From Penaeus vannamei (Eukaryota; Arthropoda; Malacostraca; Decapoda; Penaeidae), in assembly GCF_042767895.1 (NCBI RefSeq), contig NC_091569.1, forward strand, positions 38,157,145-38,172,144: 15,000 nucleotides of DNA, written 5' to 3'. The position numbers were made by a program, and so were the translations under genes. This document shows positions 1 through 7,727 of the stretch, piece after piece. The stretch's first letter is position 1, and every line of letters starts with the position of its first letter. The notes below the pieces were generated by a model. That model worked only from the letters and a program-made list of their open reading frames with translations. It made no database searches and was not told where the DNA came from.

Positions 1-13
1 CCCTTTACTTCAC

Positions 14-145
14 CCAACAGGTAGTCCGTGTGCCGGGCGTCGACGCTCTCGAACTGCGCCTTGTTCCACACGTACTCGGCGTTCAGGTCCCCGGGTCTTC
101 TTGTCGTGGACCCAGACGTCGAGCAGGTTCCTTCCCGTCAGGTCC
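14..145 (-). pseudogene. Partial copy 1 of alkaline phosphatase exon end
   Basis: Matches exon positions 1133-1261 with three single-base insertions (an extra C in the CCCGGG area, an extra C after GTT, and an A before GGTCC), which shift the frame internally. The donor has an inserted base (GTGAAGT instead of GTGAGT). At the other end the match stops abruptly at a CTACTCCCTACTCACC junction, with no pyrimidine tract suitable for an acceptor. Probably a non-functional exon fragment. Confidence 0.85.
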
Positions 146-160
146 CTACTCCCTACTCAC

Positions 161-175
161 CTAGCAAGGTAATCC
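161..175 (-). repeat. Minimal donor-junction copy
   Basis: Short degenerate copy of the exon 1340-1133 donor junction (read on plus as CTCAC followed by CTAGCAAGGTAATCC). GTGAGT is intact on the minus strand. It has the same position in the repeat unit as 718-732. Confidence 0.5.
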
Positions 176-304
176 ACCTTCCCTCCCACCTCCCCCTTAC
201 CCCCCACCACCTCCCCCAACCCCCACCAACCAACCCACCCCCCACCTCCCCTCCCTCCCTCACCCGCCTCCCCCTCCCCCTCCACCTCCACCCCCTTTAC
301 TCAC

Positions 305-335
305 CCAGCAGGTAGTCCGTGTGCCGGGCGTCGAC
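305..335 (-). pseudogene. Partial copy 2 of alkaline phosphatase exon end (31 bp)
   Basis: Exact-looking copy of the last 31 coding bases of exon 1340-1133 up to the GTCGAC site, with an intact GTGAGT donor on the minus strand. The GTTGG/GCTGG difference at the exon end is synonymous (Leu). The same 31-bp truncation recurs at 863-893. Confidence 0.75.
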
Positions 336-361
336 TCCTACCCCCCCTACTCCCTACTCAC

Positions 362-375
362 CCAGCAGGTAGTCC
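362..375 (-). repeat. Minimal donor-junction copy
   Basis: Fourteen bases of the exon end (CCAGCAGGTAGTCC on plus) plus an intact donor, followed by unrelated C-rich sequence. Its counterpart in the next unit, 920-934, carries one extra A. Confidence 0.55.
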
Positions 376-413
376 CCTAATCCCCCTTCCCTCCCTTCCC
401 CCCCTTCACTCAC

Positions 414-490
414 CCAGCAGGTAGTCCGTGTGGCGGGCGGCGGCGCTCTCGAACTGCGCCTTGTTCCACACGTACTCGGCGTTCAGGGCC
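414..490 (-). pseudogene. Partial copy 3 of alkaline phosphatase exon end
   Basis: About 77 bp matching the last 26 codons of the exon with an intact GTGAGT donor on the minus strand. The GTC-GAC pair is changed to GCC-GCC, so VDARHTDYLL would read AAARHTDYLL. The copy stops without an acceptor. The frame remains open. Confidence 0.82.
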
Positions 491-573
491 CCATTCCCCC
501 CCACCTCCCCTACCCCCTACCCACCTCCCCAACCCCCCAACCCCCTTCCCGCCCCCCCCCCCCCTTTCCGCAC

Positions 574-702
574 CCAACAGGTAGCCCGTGTGCCGCGCGC
601 CGCCGCTCTCGAACTGCGCCTTGTGCCACACGTACTCGGCGTTCAGGTCCCGGGTCTTCTTGTCGTGGACCCAGACGTCGAGCAGGTTCTTCCCGTCGGT
701 CC
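574..702 (-). pseudogene. Partial copy 4 of alkaline phosphatase exon end
   Basis: Same length (129 bp) as the matching exon segment 1133-1261, with no indels. It has several substitutions, including VDARHTDYLL to GGARHTGYLL and WNKAQ to WHKAQ. The donor is altered to GTGCGG, so it is unlikely to be spliced like the real exon. The left edge has the same CTACTCCC junction as copy 1. Confidence 0.85.
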
Positions 703-717
703 CTACTCCCTACTCAC

Positions 718-732
718 CTAGCAGGTAATCCA
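718..732 (-). repeat. Minimal donor-junction copy
   Basis: CCTAGCAGGTAATCC preceded by ACTCAC on the plus strand: the degenerate donor-junction fragment seen also at 161-175, here without the extra A. The donor consensus is intact on the minus strand. Confidence 0.5.
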
Positions 733-862
733 CCATTCCCTCCCACACTCCTCCCTTACCCCCCACCACCTCCCCCCTACCCCCAACCAACCCACCCCCA
801 CCTCCCCTCCCTCCCTCACCCGCCTCCCCCTCCCCCCTCCACCCTCCACCCCCTTTACTCAC

Positions 863-893
863 CCAGCAGGTAGTCCGTGTGCCGGGCGTCGAC
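863..893 (-). pseudogene. Partial copy 5 of alkaline phosphatase exon end (31 bp)
   Basis: Same 31-bp fragment and the same breakpoint at GTCGAC/TCC as 305-335, with an intact donor on the minus strand. Confidence 0.75.
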
Positions 894-919
894 TCCTACC
901 CCCCCTACTCCCTACTCAC

Positions 920-934
920 CCAAGCAGGTAGTCC
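920..934 (-). repeat. Minimal donor-junction copy
   Basis: Counterpart of 362-375 with a one-base insertion (CCAAGCAGG). The donor ACTCAC (plus reading) is intact. The match ends at GTCC. Confidence 0.5.
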
Positions 935-972
935 CCTAATCCCCCTTCCCTCCCTTCCCCCCCTTCACTCAC

Positions 973-1050
973 CCAGCAGGTAGTCCGTGTGGCGGGCGTC
1001 GACGCTCTCGAACTGCGCCTTGTTCCACACGTACTCGGCGTTCAGGTCCC
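973..1050 (-). pseudogene. Partial copy 6 of alkaline phosphatase exon end
   Basis: About 78 bp nearly identical to the true exon end, keeping the residues ESVDARHTDYLL in frame and an intact GTGAGT donor. It ends at GGTCCC and continues into a C-rich spacer with no acceptor AG at the border. It is the best preserved of the partial copies and the nearest to the true exon. Confidence 0.83.
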
Positions 1051-1132
1051 CATTCCCTCCCACCTCCCCTACCCCCTACCCACCTCCCCAACCCCCCCAC
1101 CCCCTTACCACCCCTTCCCCCCCTTTACTCAC

Positions 1133-1340
1133 CCAACAGGTAGTCCGTGTGCCGGGCGTCGACGCTCTCGAACTGCGCCTTGTTCCACACGTACTCGGCG
1201 TTCAGGTCCCGGGTCTTCTTGTCGTGGACCCAGACGTCGAGCAGGTTCTTCCCGTCGGTCCGTCGGCCGCGCTGGTCCCGCTCCTCCCGGTCGAACTCCG
1301 TCGTCGGGATCCAGTGCCGTCGGCCGCCGCCCAGGAGGAC
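1133..1340 (-). CDS. Alkaline phosphatase, internal exon (downstream of the two seen)
   Basis: Next exon of the same alkaline phosphatase. On the minus strand the acceptor is CACCACCTAG, with a pyrimidine tract of about 340 nt behind it. The exon encodes 69 residues plus one base and stops at donor GTGAGT (1127-1132). It starts VLLGGGRRHWIP, continues through RGRRTDGKNLLDVW and ends EYVWNKAQFESVDARHTDYLL plus the first base of a probable Gly codon. The GGGR block, the R-x-DG-x-NL motif, the YVWN motif and the (D/H)-x-LLG ending all match, in order and spacing, the middle of animal alkaline phosphatases, just before the LFEP-type segment. No stop or frameshift is present. Partial copies of the same exon end lie at 14-1050, so 1133-1340 is taken as the functional exon because it alone extends to a good acceptor and fits the reading phase of the upstream exon. 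Confidence 0.92.
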
Positions 1341-1344
1341 CTAG

Positions 1345-1690
1345 GTGGTGGTGGGAAGGGTGGGAGTGGGAGGGTTGGGAGGAGGGGGTGGGAGGGGGTG
1401 GGAGGTGAGGGAGGAAGGGTTGGGGTGAGGAGGGGAGGAAGGGGGGATGGATGGGGGTAGGATTGGTAAGGGGGGAGGTTGGAGGGGGAGAGGGAGGAGG
1501 GAGGGGATGGATGGGGTTGGGGGAGGAAGGGAGGTGGGAGGGGTGGGGGGATGGGGAGAGGGAAGAAGTGGATAGGAGGGAGGGGAGAGGGAGGAAGGAG
1601 GGGGTGGGAGGGAGGAAGGGAGGAAAATAGGTGGAAAGGAGGCGGAAGGGAAGGAGGAAAGGAGGGGGGGAGGGGATGGGTGGGGGTGGA
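1345..1690. repeat. Purine-rich GGGA/GGT tract; extended pyrimidine tract of the phosphatase intron
   Basis: Almost pure G/A with scattered T on the plus strand, in irregular GGGAGG, GGTGGG and GGAAGG units. On the coding (minus) strand it is a pyrimidine tract of about 340 nt directly before the acceptor of exon 1340-1133. Long G runs make it a candidate for G-quadruplex or triplex structure. Confidence 0.8.
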
Positions 1691-1740
1691 CGGTATTGGT
1701 ATTAATTTTGATTTATTTTCTTTATCATTTTTGCTGCTTT

Positions 1741-1935
1741 CACAGTTTACAGATAGACAGACAAACAGACAGATAAATAGATATACAGATAGAGAGACAG
1801 ATACACATATATACGTATGTATGTATGCATGTATAGATAGATATAGATACAGACATATAGATAAATAGACGTGACAGACTGATTGATAGATACGTATAGA
1901 CATATATATGGATGGAGAGATAGATAGATGAATTA
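1741..1935. repeat. Degenerate GATA/GACA microsatellite
   Basis: Interspersed AGATA, AGACA, TAGAT and ACATATAT motifs with no long perfect run. It lies within the intron between the two phosphatase exons. The following 1936-2090 is AT-rich sequence with no feature seen. Confidence 0.75.
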
Positions 1936-2091
1936 ATGAATATAAACAGAGACTTAAAAAATATTTGCATATTTGTTCATGTATATATGTTTGTTACTTT
2001 TATCTATGCATCTGTCAATCTAAATTGCAACAGGTATTTAACCAGATAAAAAGTGGTTGCAATATGATGTTGATTATGCCAGTGTATTTGG

Positions 2092-2459
2092 TTGTTTGTC
2101 TGCGTGTCTGTCTATGTCTCTCTCTTTATCTTGTTTCTGTCTGTTTATTTGTCTGTCCTTTATGTCAGTTTGCCTGTCTGTCTGTCTGTCTCTCTTTCTT
2201 ATTCACTCACTTTGTCTGTCTCTGCTTATCTATCTGTCTGTCTGTCTTTCTCTCTCTCACACACACTTCCTCTTTCTCTCTCTCTCTCTCTCATTCACTC
2301 ACTCTCACTCTCTCTCTCACTTTCTCTCTCTCTCGCTCACTCTCTCTCTCTCGCTCACTCTCTCTCACTCTCTCTCTCACACACTTTCTCTCTCTCCCTC
2401 TCACTCACTCACTCACACACACTCTCTCTTTCTCTCTTTCACTAGCACACACACACACA

Positions 2460-2496
<37 letters not shown>

Positions 2497-2735
2497 TTTC
2501 TCTCTTTCTCCTCGCTCGCTCTCTCTCTCCTCTCTCACTTTCTGAGTGAAAGAGAGAGAGAGAGAGACAGAGACTCTCTCTCTTTCACCCACTCTCTCTC
2601 TCTTTCACTCACTCTTTCTCTGTCTGTCTGTCCCTCCCTCCCTCTCTCTCATTCATCCATTCATTCCATCTACCCATCGCCCCGAGAACAAGAACAAACC
2701 TCAAGAACAAACCTATCAACAACAACAACAACTCA
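2092..2735. repeat. Compound CT / TCTG / CA microsatellite
   Basis: Begins with TCTG/TGTC tetranucleotides (2092-2250), passes to CT dinucleotides with CA patches (2250-2545), flips to an AG run at 2546-2575, then returns to CT with an ATTCATCCATTCATTCC segment and a CAA-rich tail (2670-2735). The part after about 2583 is an incomplete first unit of the array at 2737-3384. All of it is intronic. Confidence 0.85.
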
Positions 2736-2736
2736 C

Positions 2737-2770
2737 ATTGATATTTCTTCCGGGTTCGTTCTCCACCAAC
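2737..2770 (-). pseudogene. Donor-side fragment of exon 3563-3385, copy 1
   Basis: Copy of the last 33-34 coding bases (ending in the NIN codons) with intact donor GTGAGT. It carries T for C in the ATATTTC stretch, which is a synonymous Arg change (AGG to AGA). It breaks off into CT repeat at ACCAAC. Confidence 0.8.
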
Positions 2771-2901
2771 TCTCTCTTTCACTCACTCTTTCTCTGTCTG
2801 TCTGTCTCTCTCTCTCTCTCTCATTCATCCATTCTTTCCATCTATCCCTCGCCCCGAGAACAAGAACAACAAGAACATCAAGAACAAAAACAACAACTCA
2901 C

Positions 2902-2935
2902 ATTGATATTCCTTCCGGGTTCGTTCTCCACCAAC
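2902..2935 (-). pseudogene. Donor-side fragment of exon 3563-3385, copy 2
   Basis: Same fragment and donor as copy 1, with the true-exon version ATATTCC and the CCAAC ending (a synonymous Leu change). It runs into CTCTCTTTCACTCACTC repeat. Confidence 0.8.
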
Positions 2936-3095
2936 TCTCTCTTTCACTCACTCTTTCTCTGTCTGTCTGTCTCTCTCTCTCACTCACCCTCTCTCTCATT
3001 CATCCATTCTTCCCATCTATCCCTCGCCCCGAGAACAAGAACAACAAGAACAAACATCAAGAACAAACCTATCAAAAACAACAACAACAACTCAC

Positions 3096-3129
3096 ATTGA
3101 TATTTCTTCCGGGTTCGTTCTCCACCAGC
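3096..3129 (-). pseudogene. Donor-side fragment of exon 3563-3385, copy 3
   Basis: Same fragment, combining ATATTTC with the true-exon ending CCAGCT. Donor intact on the minus strand. The mix of variants among copies suggests exchange between units. Confidence 0.8.
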
Positions 3130-3240
3130 TCTCTCTTTCTCTGTCTGTCTGTCTCTCTCCCTCTCTTTCATTCATCCATTCTTTCCATCTACCCCTCGCC
3201 CCGAGAACAAGAACAAACAACAAGAACAACAACAACTCAC

Positions 3241-3275
3241 ATTGATATTCCTTCCGGGTTCGTTCTCCACCAGCT
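3241..3275 (-). pseudogene. Donor-side fragment of exon 3563-3385, copy 4
   Basis: Identical to the true exon end over at least 34 bases (ATATTCC and CCAGCT forms), with intact donor. It is the copy closest to the functional exon, 144 bp away. Confidence 0.8.
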
Positions 3276-3384
3276 CTCTCTTTCTCTGTCTGTCTGTCTC
3301 TCTCCCTCTCTCTCATTCATCCATTCTTTCCATCTATCCCTCGCCCCGAGAACAAGAACATCAAGAACAAAAACAACAACTCAC

Positions 3385-3563
3385 ATTGATATTCCTTCCG
3401 GGTTCGTTCTCCACCAGCTGACGTGCGATGTCCTTGCACGTAGCATGGGCGTGCACGGGGACCTTGGCGTCGTCCTCCCAGTACCTCGAGGGCGAGCGGG
3501 CGTACAGAGCCGAGGGCGTGCCGTGGGTGAGGCGAGTGTTGGTCACGATGCCCGTGCTCTTGC
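3385..3563 (-). CDS. Alkaline phosphatase, internal exon (upstream of the two seen)
   Basis: Internal exon of an animal-type alkaline phosphatase, an enzyme that hydrolyses phosphate monoesters at alkaline pH and is usually GPI-anchored and extracellular in animals. Read on the minus strand it opens after a pyrimidine-rich acceptor ending CTGCCAG. Its first two bases complete a codon begun in the previous exon, 59 residues follow, and it ends at the donor GTGAGT (3379-3384). Visible blocks are KSTGIVTNTRLTHGTP, SRYWEDDAKVP and CKDIARQLVENEPGRNIN. From family knowledge, THGTP corresponds to the metal-site His/Ser-Thr segment (about residues 153-155 in mammalian numbering), the Arg of SRYW to the phosphate-binding Arg166, and the Cys to the conserved disulfide Cys near 183. 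It joins in phase 0 to exon 1340-1133, giving NIN-VLLGGGRR, a family hallmark. The exon's last 33-36 bp are repeated four more times in the intron. The exon carrying the nucleophilic Ser is not in the window. Confidence 0.92.
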
Positions 3564-3620
3564 CTGGCAGGGGGGAGGGAGGGTGAGAGGGGAGAGGGGG
3601 AGGTGAGAAGAGTTTTGAGA

Positions 3621-3643
3621 TTTTTTTTTTTTTTTTTTTTTTT
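3621..3643. repeat. Poly-T, 23 nt
   Basis: Uninterrupted run of 23 T within the intron upstream of exon 3563-3385 (minus sense), following a GGGA-rich stretch that forms that exon's pyrimidine tract. Confidence 0.95.
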
Positions 3644-3687
3644 GGCGTTTTGGATGTTGGTGTGGGTGGATATGTGTGTGGAAATGT

Positions 3688-3905
3688 GTATATATTTGGT
3701 ATATATGTGTATTTGATATATATGTGTGTATGTTTGATATATATGTGTATTTGATATATATGTATGTTTGATACATATATGTATTTGATATATATGTGTA
3801 TTAGATATTTACGTGTATTTGATATAGATGTGTGTACATTTTATTATATGTGTACATATTTGATATATACGTGTATGTATTTGATATATATGTGTATATA
3901 TTCTA
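3688..3905. repeat. Minisatellite, unit about 17-20 bp (TTTGATATATATGTGTA)
   Basis: About ten imperfect copies of a TTTGATATATATGTGTA-like unit, varying by TGTA/TATG insertions. It continues into TG/TA-rich sequence to about 4040. No coding signal. Confidence 0.8.
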
Positions 3906-4283
3906 TATATTTTTTGTGTGTGTGCATACATGTGTGTATGTAATTATGTGCTTGCTTGTTTTCTTCATGTGCGTTTACATGTGCGTATGTGAGATAATAT
4001 GCCAGAGTACATGTACGTACGCGACTGTATGTCTACATGTGTTGCTAACCAGCAGTTACATTAATGAATATACCAAATTAACAAAAAAAATTTCACCATA
4101 TCATTCTAATCAGCGCTAACATTACCATCCCTTCATTAACTACCATTCCGAAGCAATCATCACCACCCTGTCAATCAAACGAGAAGAATCAGACAGCCTT
4201 TTAATCTCCATTCTTGAAATTCTTGGTCCATAAAAGAGCTTCAGAGACGATCATTAATCTGAAAACTCGAGAGAGACCGAAAG

Positions 4284-4483
4284 TTTTTTTTTTTTTTTTC
4301 TTACCCTCCTCTCATTTTTTTTTTTTTTTTTTTTGAGGGGGTGGATGTATTAGGCTCGAAATTAAGTGAAGACGTCAGATCACTCGACACATGAGTTTGT
4401 CCCCGAGTGTGTAATTTTCATTATAAAAAAAAAAAAAAAAAAAAAAAATTCTCAGCGTTTTTTTTTTTTTTTTTTTTTTTTTT
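4284..4483. repeat. Cluster of four long homopolymers with a poly-A/poly-T hairpin
   Basis: T runs at 4284-4299 and 4315-4334, an A run at 4425-4448 (24 nt) and a T run at 4458-4483 (26 nt). The last two face each other across the 9-nt spacer TTCTCAGCG and can form a perfect 24-bp A:T stem. The flanking stretches 4041-4283 and 4484-4640 are non-repetitive, and I see no gene in them. Confidence 0.9.
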
Positions 4484-4653
4484 GCAATCGCGCGATGACG
4501 TTACGAGTGAGTTAAACGTGTTGCAACATGTTGAGTCCTCGAGGTCGAGAGGGAAGATTTAGACATCTCTTAGGCTAAGGTTGAGGCAAAGTTACTTGGC
4601 TGTGGAAGAACAACTGTGCTTCCCTTATGCAAAGTTTAGTGGTTTATGTAGAT

Positions 4654-4837
4654 TCTGTCTGTCTGTCTGTCTGTCTGCTTCACTACTTCATTTTATCTAT
4701 CTCTTTCATTTTTCTCTCTTGTCTATTTCTCTCTCTCTCTCTCTTGGTCTGTCTGTCTATCTCTCTCTCTAAACCTGTGCGCAGGGTTAGAGAGAGAGAG
4801 GAGTGTGTGTGTGTGTGTATGTGTGTGTGTGTGTGTG

Positions 4838-4925
<88 letters not shown>

Positions 4926-4942
4926 TGTGTGTGTGTGCGTGT
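4654..4942. repeat. Compound microsatellite: TCTG / CT / near-palindrome / long TG
   Basis: TCTG repeats at 4654-4678, CT-rich sequence to 4770, an inverted repeat centred near 4780, then TG repeats from 4803 to 4942, about 140 bp and nearly pure. A second CT/TCTG patch follows to 4990. Cys/Val or His/Thr open frames across the TG run are artefacts of the dinucleotide. Confidence 0.93.
4761..4800. repeat. Inverted repeat at a CT-to-AG switch
   Basis: The left arm CTCTCTCTCTAAACCTG and right arm CAGGGTTAGAGAGAGAG pair almost completely around TGCG. It could extrude as a hairpin with about 17 bp of stem. Confidence 0.65.
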
Positions 4943-5164
4943 CCGTGCCTGTCTTTCTGTCCCATTCTCTCTCTGTCTGTCTGTCTGTCTTATAAGAACA
5001 AGAGGAAAATCCCTCTGCAGCTCACTTGCAATTGCATTTATCTGTATCATGCAACAAGCCCTTGGGTCTCGAGGAAGTGGCACGATAGTCGCCTTTATCC
5101 GTGTTTCCTCAGCCAGAAAACTCCATCAAGCGGCTGGAGTTACACAAACAACGAAGCGCACACA

Positions 5165-5385
5165 CATGTATATATATCCACACACATCCGCATAAACACA
5201 CATCCAGATACACACACATCCGCATAAACACACATCCGCATGAATACACACATCCGCATAAACACACACATCCGCATAAACACACACATCCGCACAAACA
5301 AACACATCCACATACATACACTTACATCCATACACACATATGCATGCACACACTTATGCACACACATACACACACAGATATATAC
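5165..5385. repeat. Minisatellite, unit 16-18 bp (CACACATCCGCATAAA)
   Basis: About eight copies of CACACATCCGCATAAA with small variants (AGATA, GAATA, CACAA), grading at 5310 into irregular CA/TACA repeats. There are no unique spacers between units, so it is not a CRISPR-like array. Confidence 0.85.
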
Positions 5386-5390
5386 TCACC

Positions 5391-6914
5391 CTTTTCAGCT
5401 TTATCAACATTTGGTTATTTTCCTTTTTAAACCACCCTCTTCATTCCTTCTTTACCATAAATATGATCATCTTCGCAATATTTTACTTATAGTAAATAAA
5501 ATTCAACAAATAAATAAAACACAAAGGTGATTCCTCCATTAAGGTTGATCTTAGTCAAAGACTCTCTCAATGAAAATCTTAATTGGCAACTGACGAGCTA
5601 TTACACAACACCTATTTACCTTCATCTACTACAAATATCTTTTCTTTATTTATTTCTTTATCATTATCAAATATCTTTTTCTTTATTTCTTTATTTATTA
5701 TCATTTCTTCCATGGGCATAACTGAACCAGTTTCAGAGAAAATATAATTAAAAGAACACATAAAATATCGCACAGATCGACAAGGTCTAAAAGGGGGCGG
5801 AGTTAATGACATCAATCCGTTTAGCCAATGAGGATGCACTTTAAGATATCAGATATAGCTAGATATGTAATTATTTGTATAATAAACTTGATGTTATAGT
5901 TACCAGAAATGAATCCAAATTTTCACTCCTTTAGTGATGATAACGAAGAGTTGTTTTTCATTAACAGCTGTCAGAATACTCAAGGGAAAAGGTCAATATT
6001 AATTATGGATTCACAACAGACTAACTGCAAACAGTGCCTACCTGTCTCATATGTAGCCTGATCTATGTAAAGTGATATTATTTTAGACTGCTTCTGTCCT
6101 CTCTCTTGTTACATTAACTGAATACCTTTATAGTTACATCCCAGCCTAATGCTTCTCTAATGCATCATCAGATATTGATATAATCATGTTACCTGTGATA
6201 GAATATGAGATTCTTATTCCTATATTTGATTCTAGGGGAAATGATGGATGTAAGAACGTACCTATATGTTAATACATGATAATTAAGCTTATCTTGTTAT
6301 AAATGATTTTCATATCTTGTATTAACGTGTGATTTAGGTTTATTTTTGGGGAAGTATTGTACGTATAAACCAAAAGCATAGGTTCTGTCACTATCCATGT
6401 GTATTCACTGTATATATAACGATTATTTTTATCGAAAATTAAAAAAAAAAGGAGCGAAATACCTCACAATGGCTACTCTCATCCCGTTAAATCCTCTATT
6501 CTTAAATCTTCTGATCAGGTAACCCTCTTCAGGTAATTCCTATCGGGTAATCCTATCCTTAAAACGAACTGTCTTTGTGCGCAGACGATCTCCGTTTTGC
6601 GCAAGGACCAGACGCCACGGAGAAGTGCGTTGATAGATGTTTTGTTGATGTTTATTCTTCCAGCATCGTTGCGTGATGTTAAACCGTGTATCAGTTGTTC
6701 CAGAAATGGCATGGAATTCGGGATGGAATTTTGAAATCTCTCGGTGGTTTTCAGAAAAAAAAAAAAAAAAAAAAAATGGTCTTCAACTTTCAGGTCTTCG
6801 TGACAAGTATTTCGAAGTCTGGGAATGTTTGTTAGAACATTTGCGAAATGTTTAGAGTTGTTTGAGGTATTTTGCCTTGTGTGACGTGCCAATATCCGGA
6901 TTTAGAATTGCAGA
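5391..6914. other. AT-rich non-repetitive stretch, no gene seen
   Basis: About 1.5 kb of AT-rich DNA with only short open frames, none with recognisable domains or convincing splice junctions. It contains poly-A at 6755-6776 (22 nt) and a shorter A run near 6441. The patch at 5795-5845 (a GCGGAG motif, then TTTAGCCAAT) resembles part of the MITE at 11730-12193. If the phosphatase extends rightward, this is intron. Confidence 0.6.
6755..6776. repeat. Poly-A, 22 nt
   Basis: Uninterrupted run of 22 A in AT-rich non-coding DNA. Confidence 0.95.
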
Positions 6915-6919
6915 CCCTT

Positions 6920-6969
6920 TGTCTCTCTCTCTCTCTCTCTTTCTCTGGCTTTCTCTCTCTCCCTTTCTC

Positions 6970-7000
<31 letters not shown>

Positions 7001-7011
7001 TCTTTCTCTGA

Positions 7012-7088
<77 letters not shown>

Positions 7089-7260
7089 TCTCTCTCCTCC
7101 CCCTCTCTATCTTTCTCTCTTTCTCTCTTTTTTTCTTTCTCTCTCTCTCTCTCTCATTCTATCTTCCTGCGTGCCAGTCTCTCTCCGAGGGACGGATAGA
7201 CAGACAGGCGGAAAGAAACAGAGAAAGCGAGAGAGAACTAAAGCGACAGACAGACAAAAA
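6920..7260. repeat. CT microsatellite followed by AG/ACAG-rich arm
   Basis: CT-rich from 6920, with a pure run of more than 60 bases at about 7017-7083, then CTTT-type repeats to 7160. A strand switch near 7190 (TCTCTCCGAGGGA) is followed by GACAGACAG and GAGAGA. The opposed arms could pair in single-stranded DNA or RNA. A-rich sequence follows to 7316. Confidence 0.88.
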
Positions 7261-7709
7261 AGAAAAGAAAAGAAGTAAAAAAACAAGAAAAAAAAGAGAA
7301 CAATTAAAAAAGAAAAAGGCCTCCCTCCTCTCCCCTCACCCCCCGACCCCCCTACGACCCCCTCAAGAAATCGGACAATAACGTGGGAATAAAGCCATTG
7401 CTTCCTCCCAGCCCGCCCGGCCGCCCATCGCCACCTGTTGAGGGCGTGATGGATGGGCTTGATCCTTCTCGTGTCATCGCCGTCAGAGTCAGACCCGAAA
7501 AGTCGTCGATTTCATTTCCTTTTCGCTTATTGCTTCGAGACTTTGTGCAAGGAAAGAAAGAAAAGTGTGTGGACAAGTGGTGATAATCGGTGGATAAGGA
7601 ATTGGATAAGAAGAACAGATTGTAAATGTGGAAAGGGGATATATATATATTGATATGCTTTTTTTGTTTTGTTGTTCAGGTATGAAACGCACATGGATAT
7701 CTATACATT

Positions 7710-7727
7710 CACACACACACACACACA

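Larger units (their letters stand above)
1..1132. repeat. Higher-order repeat of about 559 bp made of partial phosphatase exon copies
   Basis: Intron downstream (minus sense) of exon 1340-1133. The order of exon-end copies repeats with a constant offset: 14 to 574, 305 to 863, 362 to 920, 414 to 973 and 574 to 1133, all 558-560 bp. Each unit holds one long copy (about 130 bp), two very short copies, one 31-bp copy and one copy of about 77 bp, separated by C-rich spacers of CCCTCC/CCCACC type. The two units differ by substitutions and small indels, so they are not identical duplicates. The last unit runs directly into the true exon. Confidence 0.88.
2737..3384. repeat. Tandem array with donor-junction copies of exon 3563-3385
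   Basis: Units of 165, 194, 145 and 144 bp. Each unit has four blocks on the plus strand: the exon-end copy, a CT/TCTG microsatellite, a CATCCATTC...CCCTCGCCCCGAG block, and a CAA/GAACAA block ending in ACTCAC. Exon-end copies begin at 2737, 2902, 3096 and 3241, and the true exon end begins at 3385. All five keep GTGAGT in the minus sense. Confidence 0.9.

Noticed and set aside
1202..1903. Minus-strand open frame overlapping the phosphatase exon
   Set aside because: It is out of frame with the conserved phosphatase reading and otherwise translates microsatellite DNA.
4723..5083. Poly His-Thr and Cys-Val open frames
   Set aside because: Direct translation of TG/CA dinucleotide repeats.
5165..5320. 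Regularly spaced short repeats resembling a CRISPR array
   Set aside because: Units of 16-18 bp are contiguous, with no unique spacers, and the genome is clearly eukaryotic.
6515..6892. Minus-strand open frame of 125 codons
   Set aside because: It is interrupted by the poly-A tract (read as poly-Phe), and the rest has AT-rich, non-coding-like composition and no known motif.
7383..7583. Possible exon in a GC-richer stretch, open on both strands
   Set aside because: No recognisable protein in any frame, no convincing pair of splice sites, and it does not match the alkaline phosphatase segments expected upstream of 3563.
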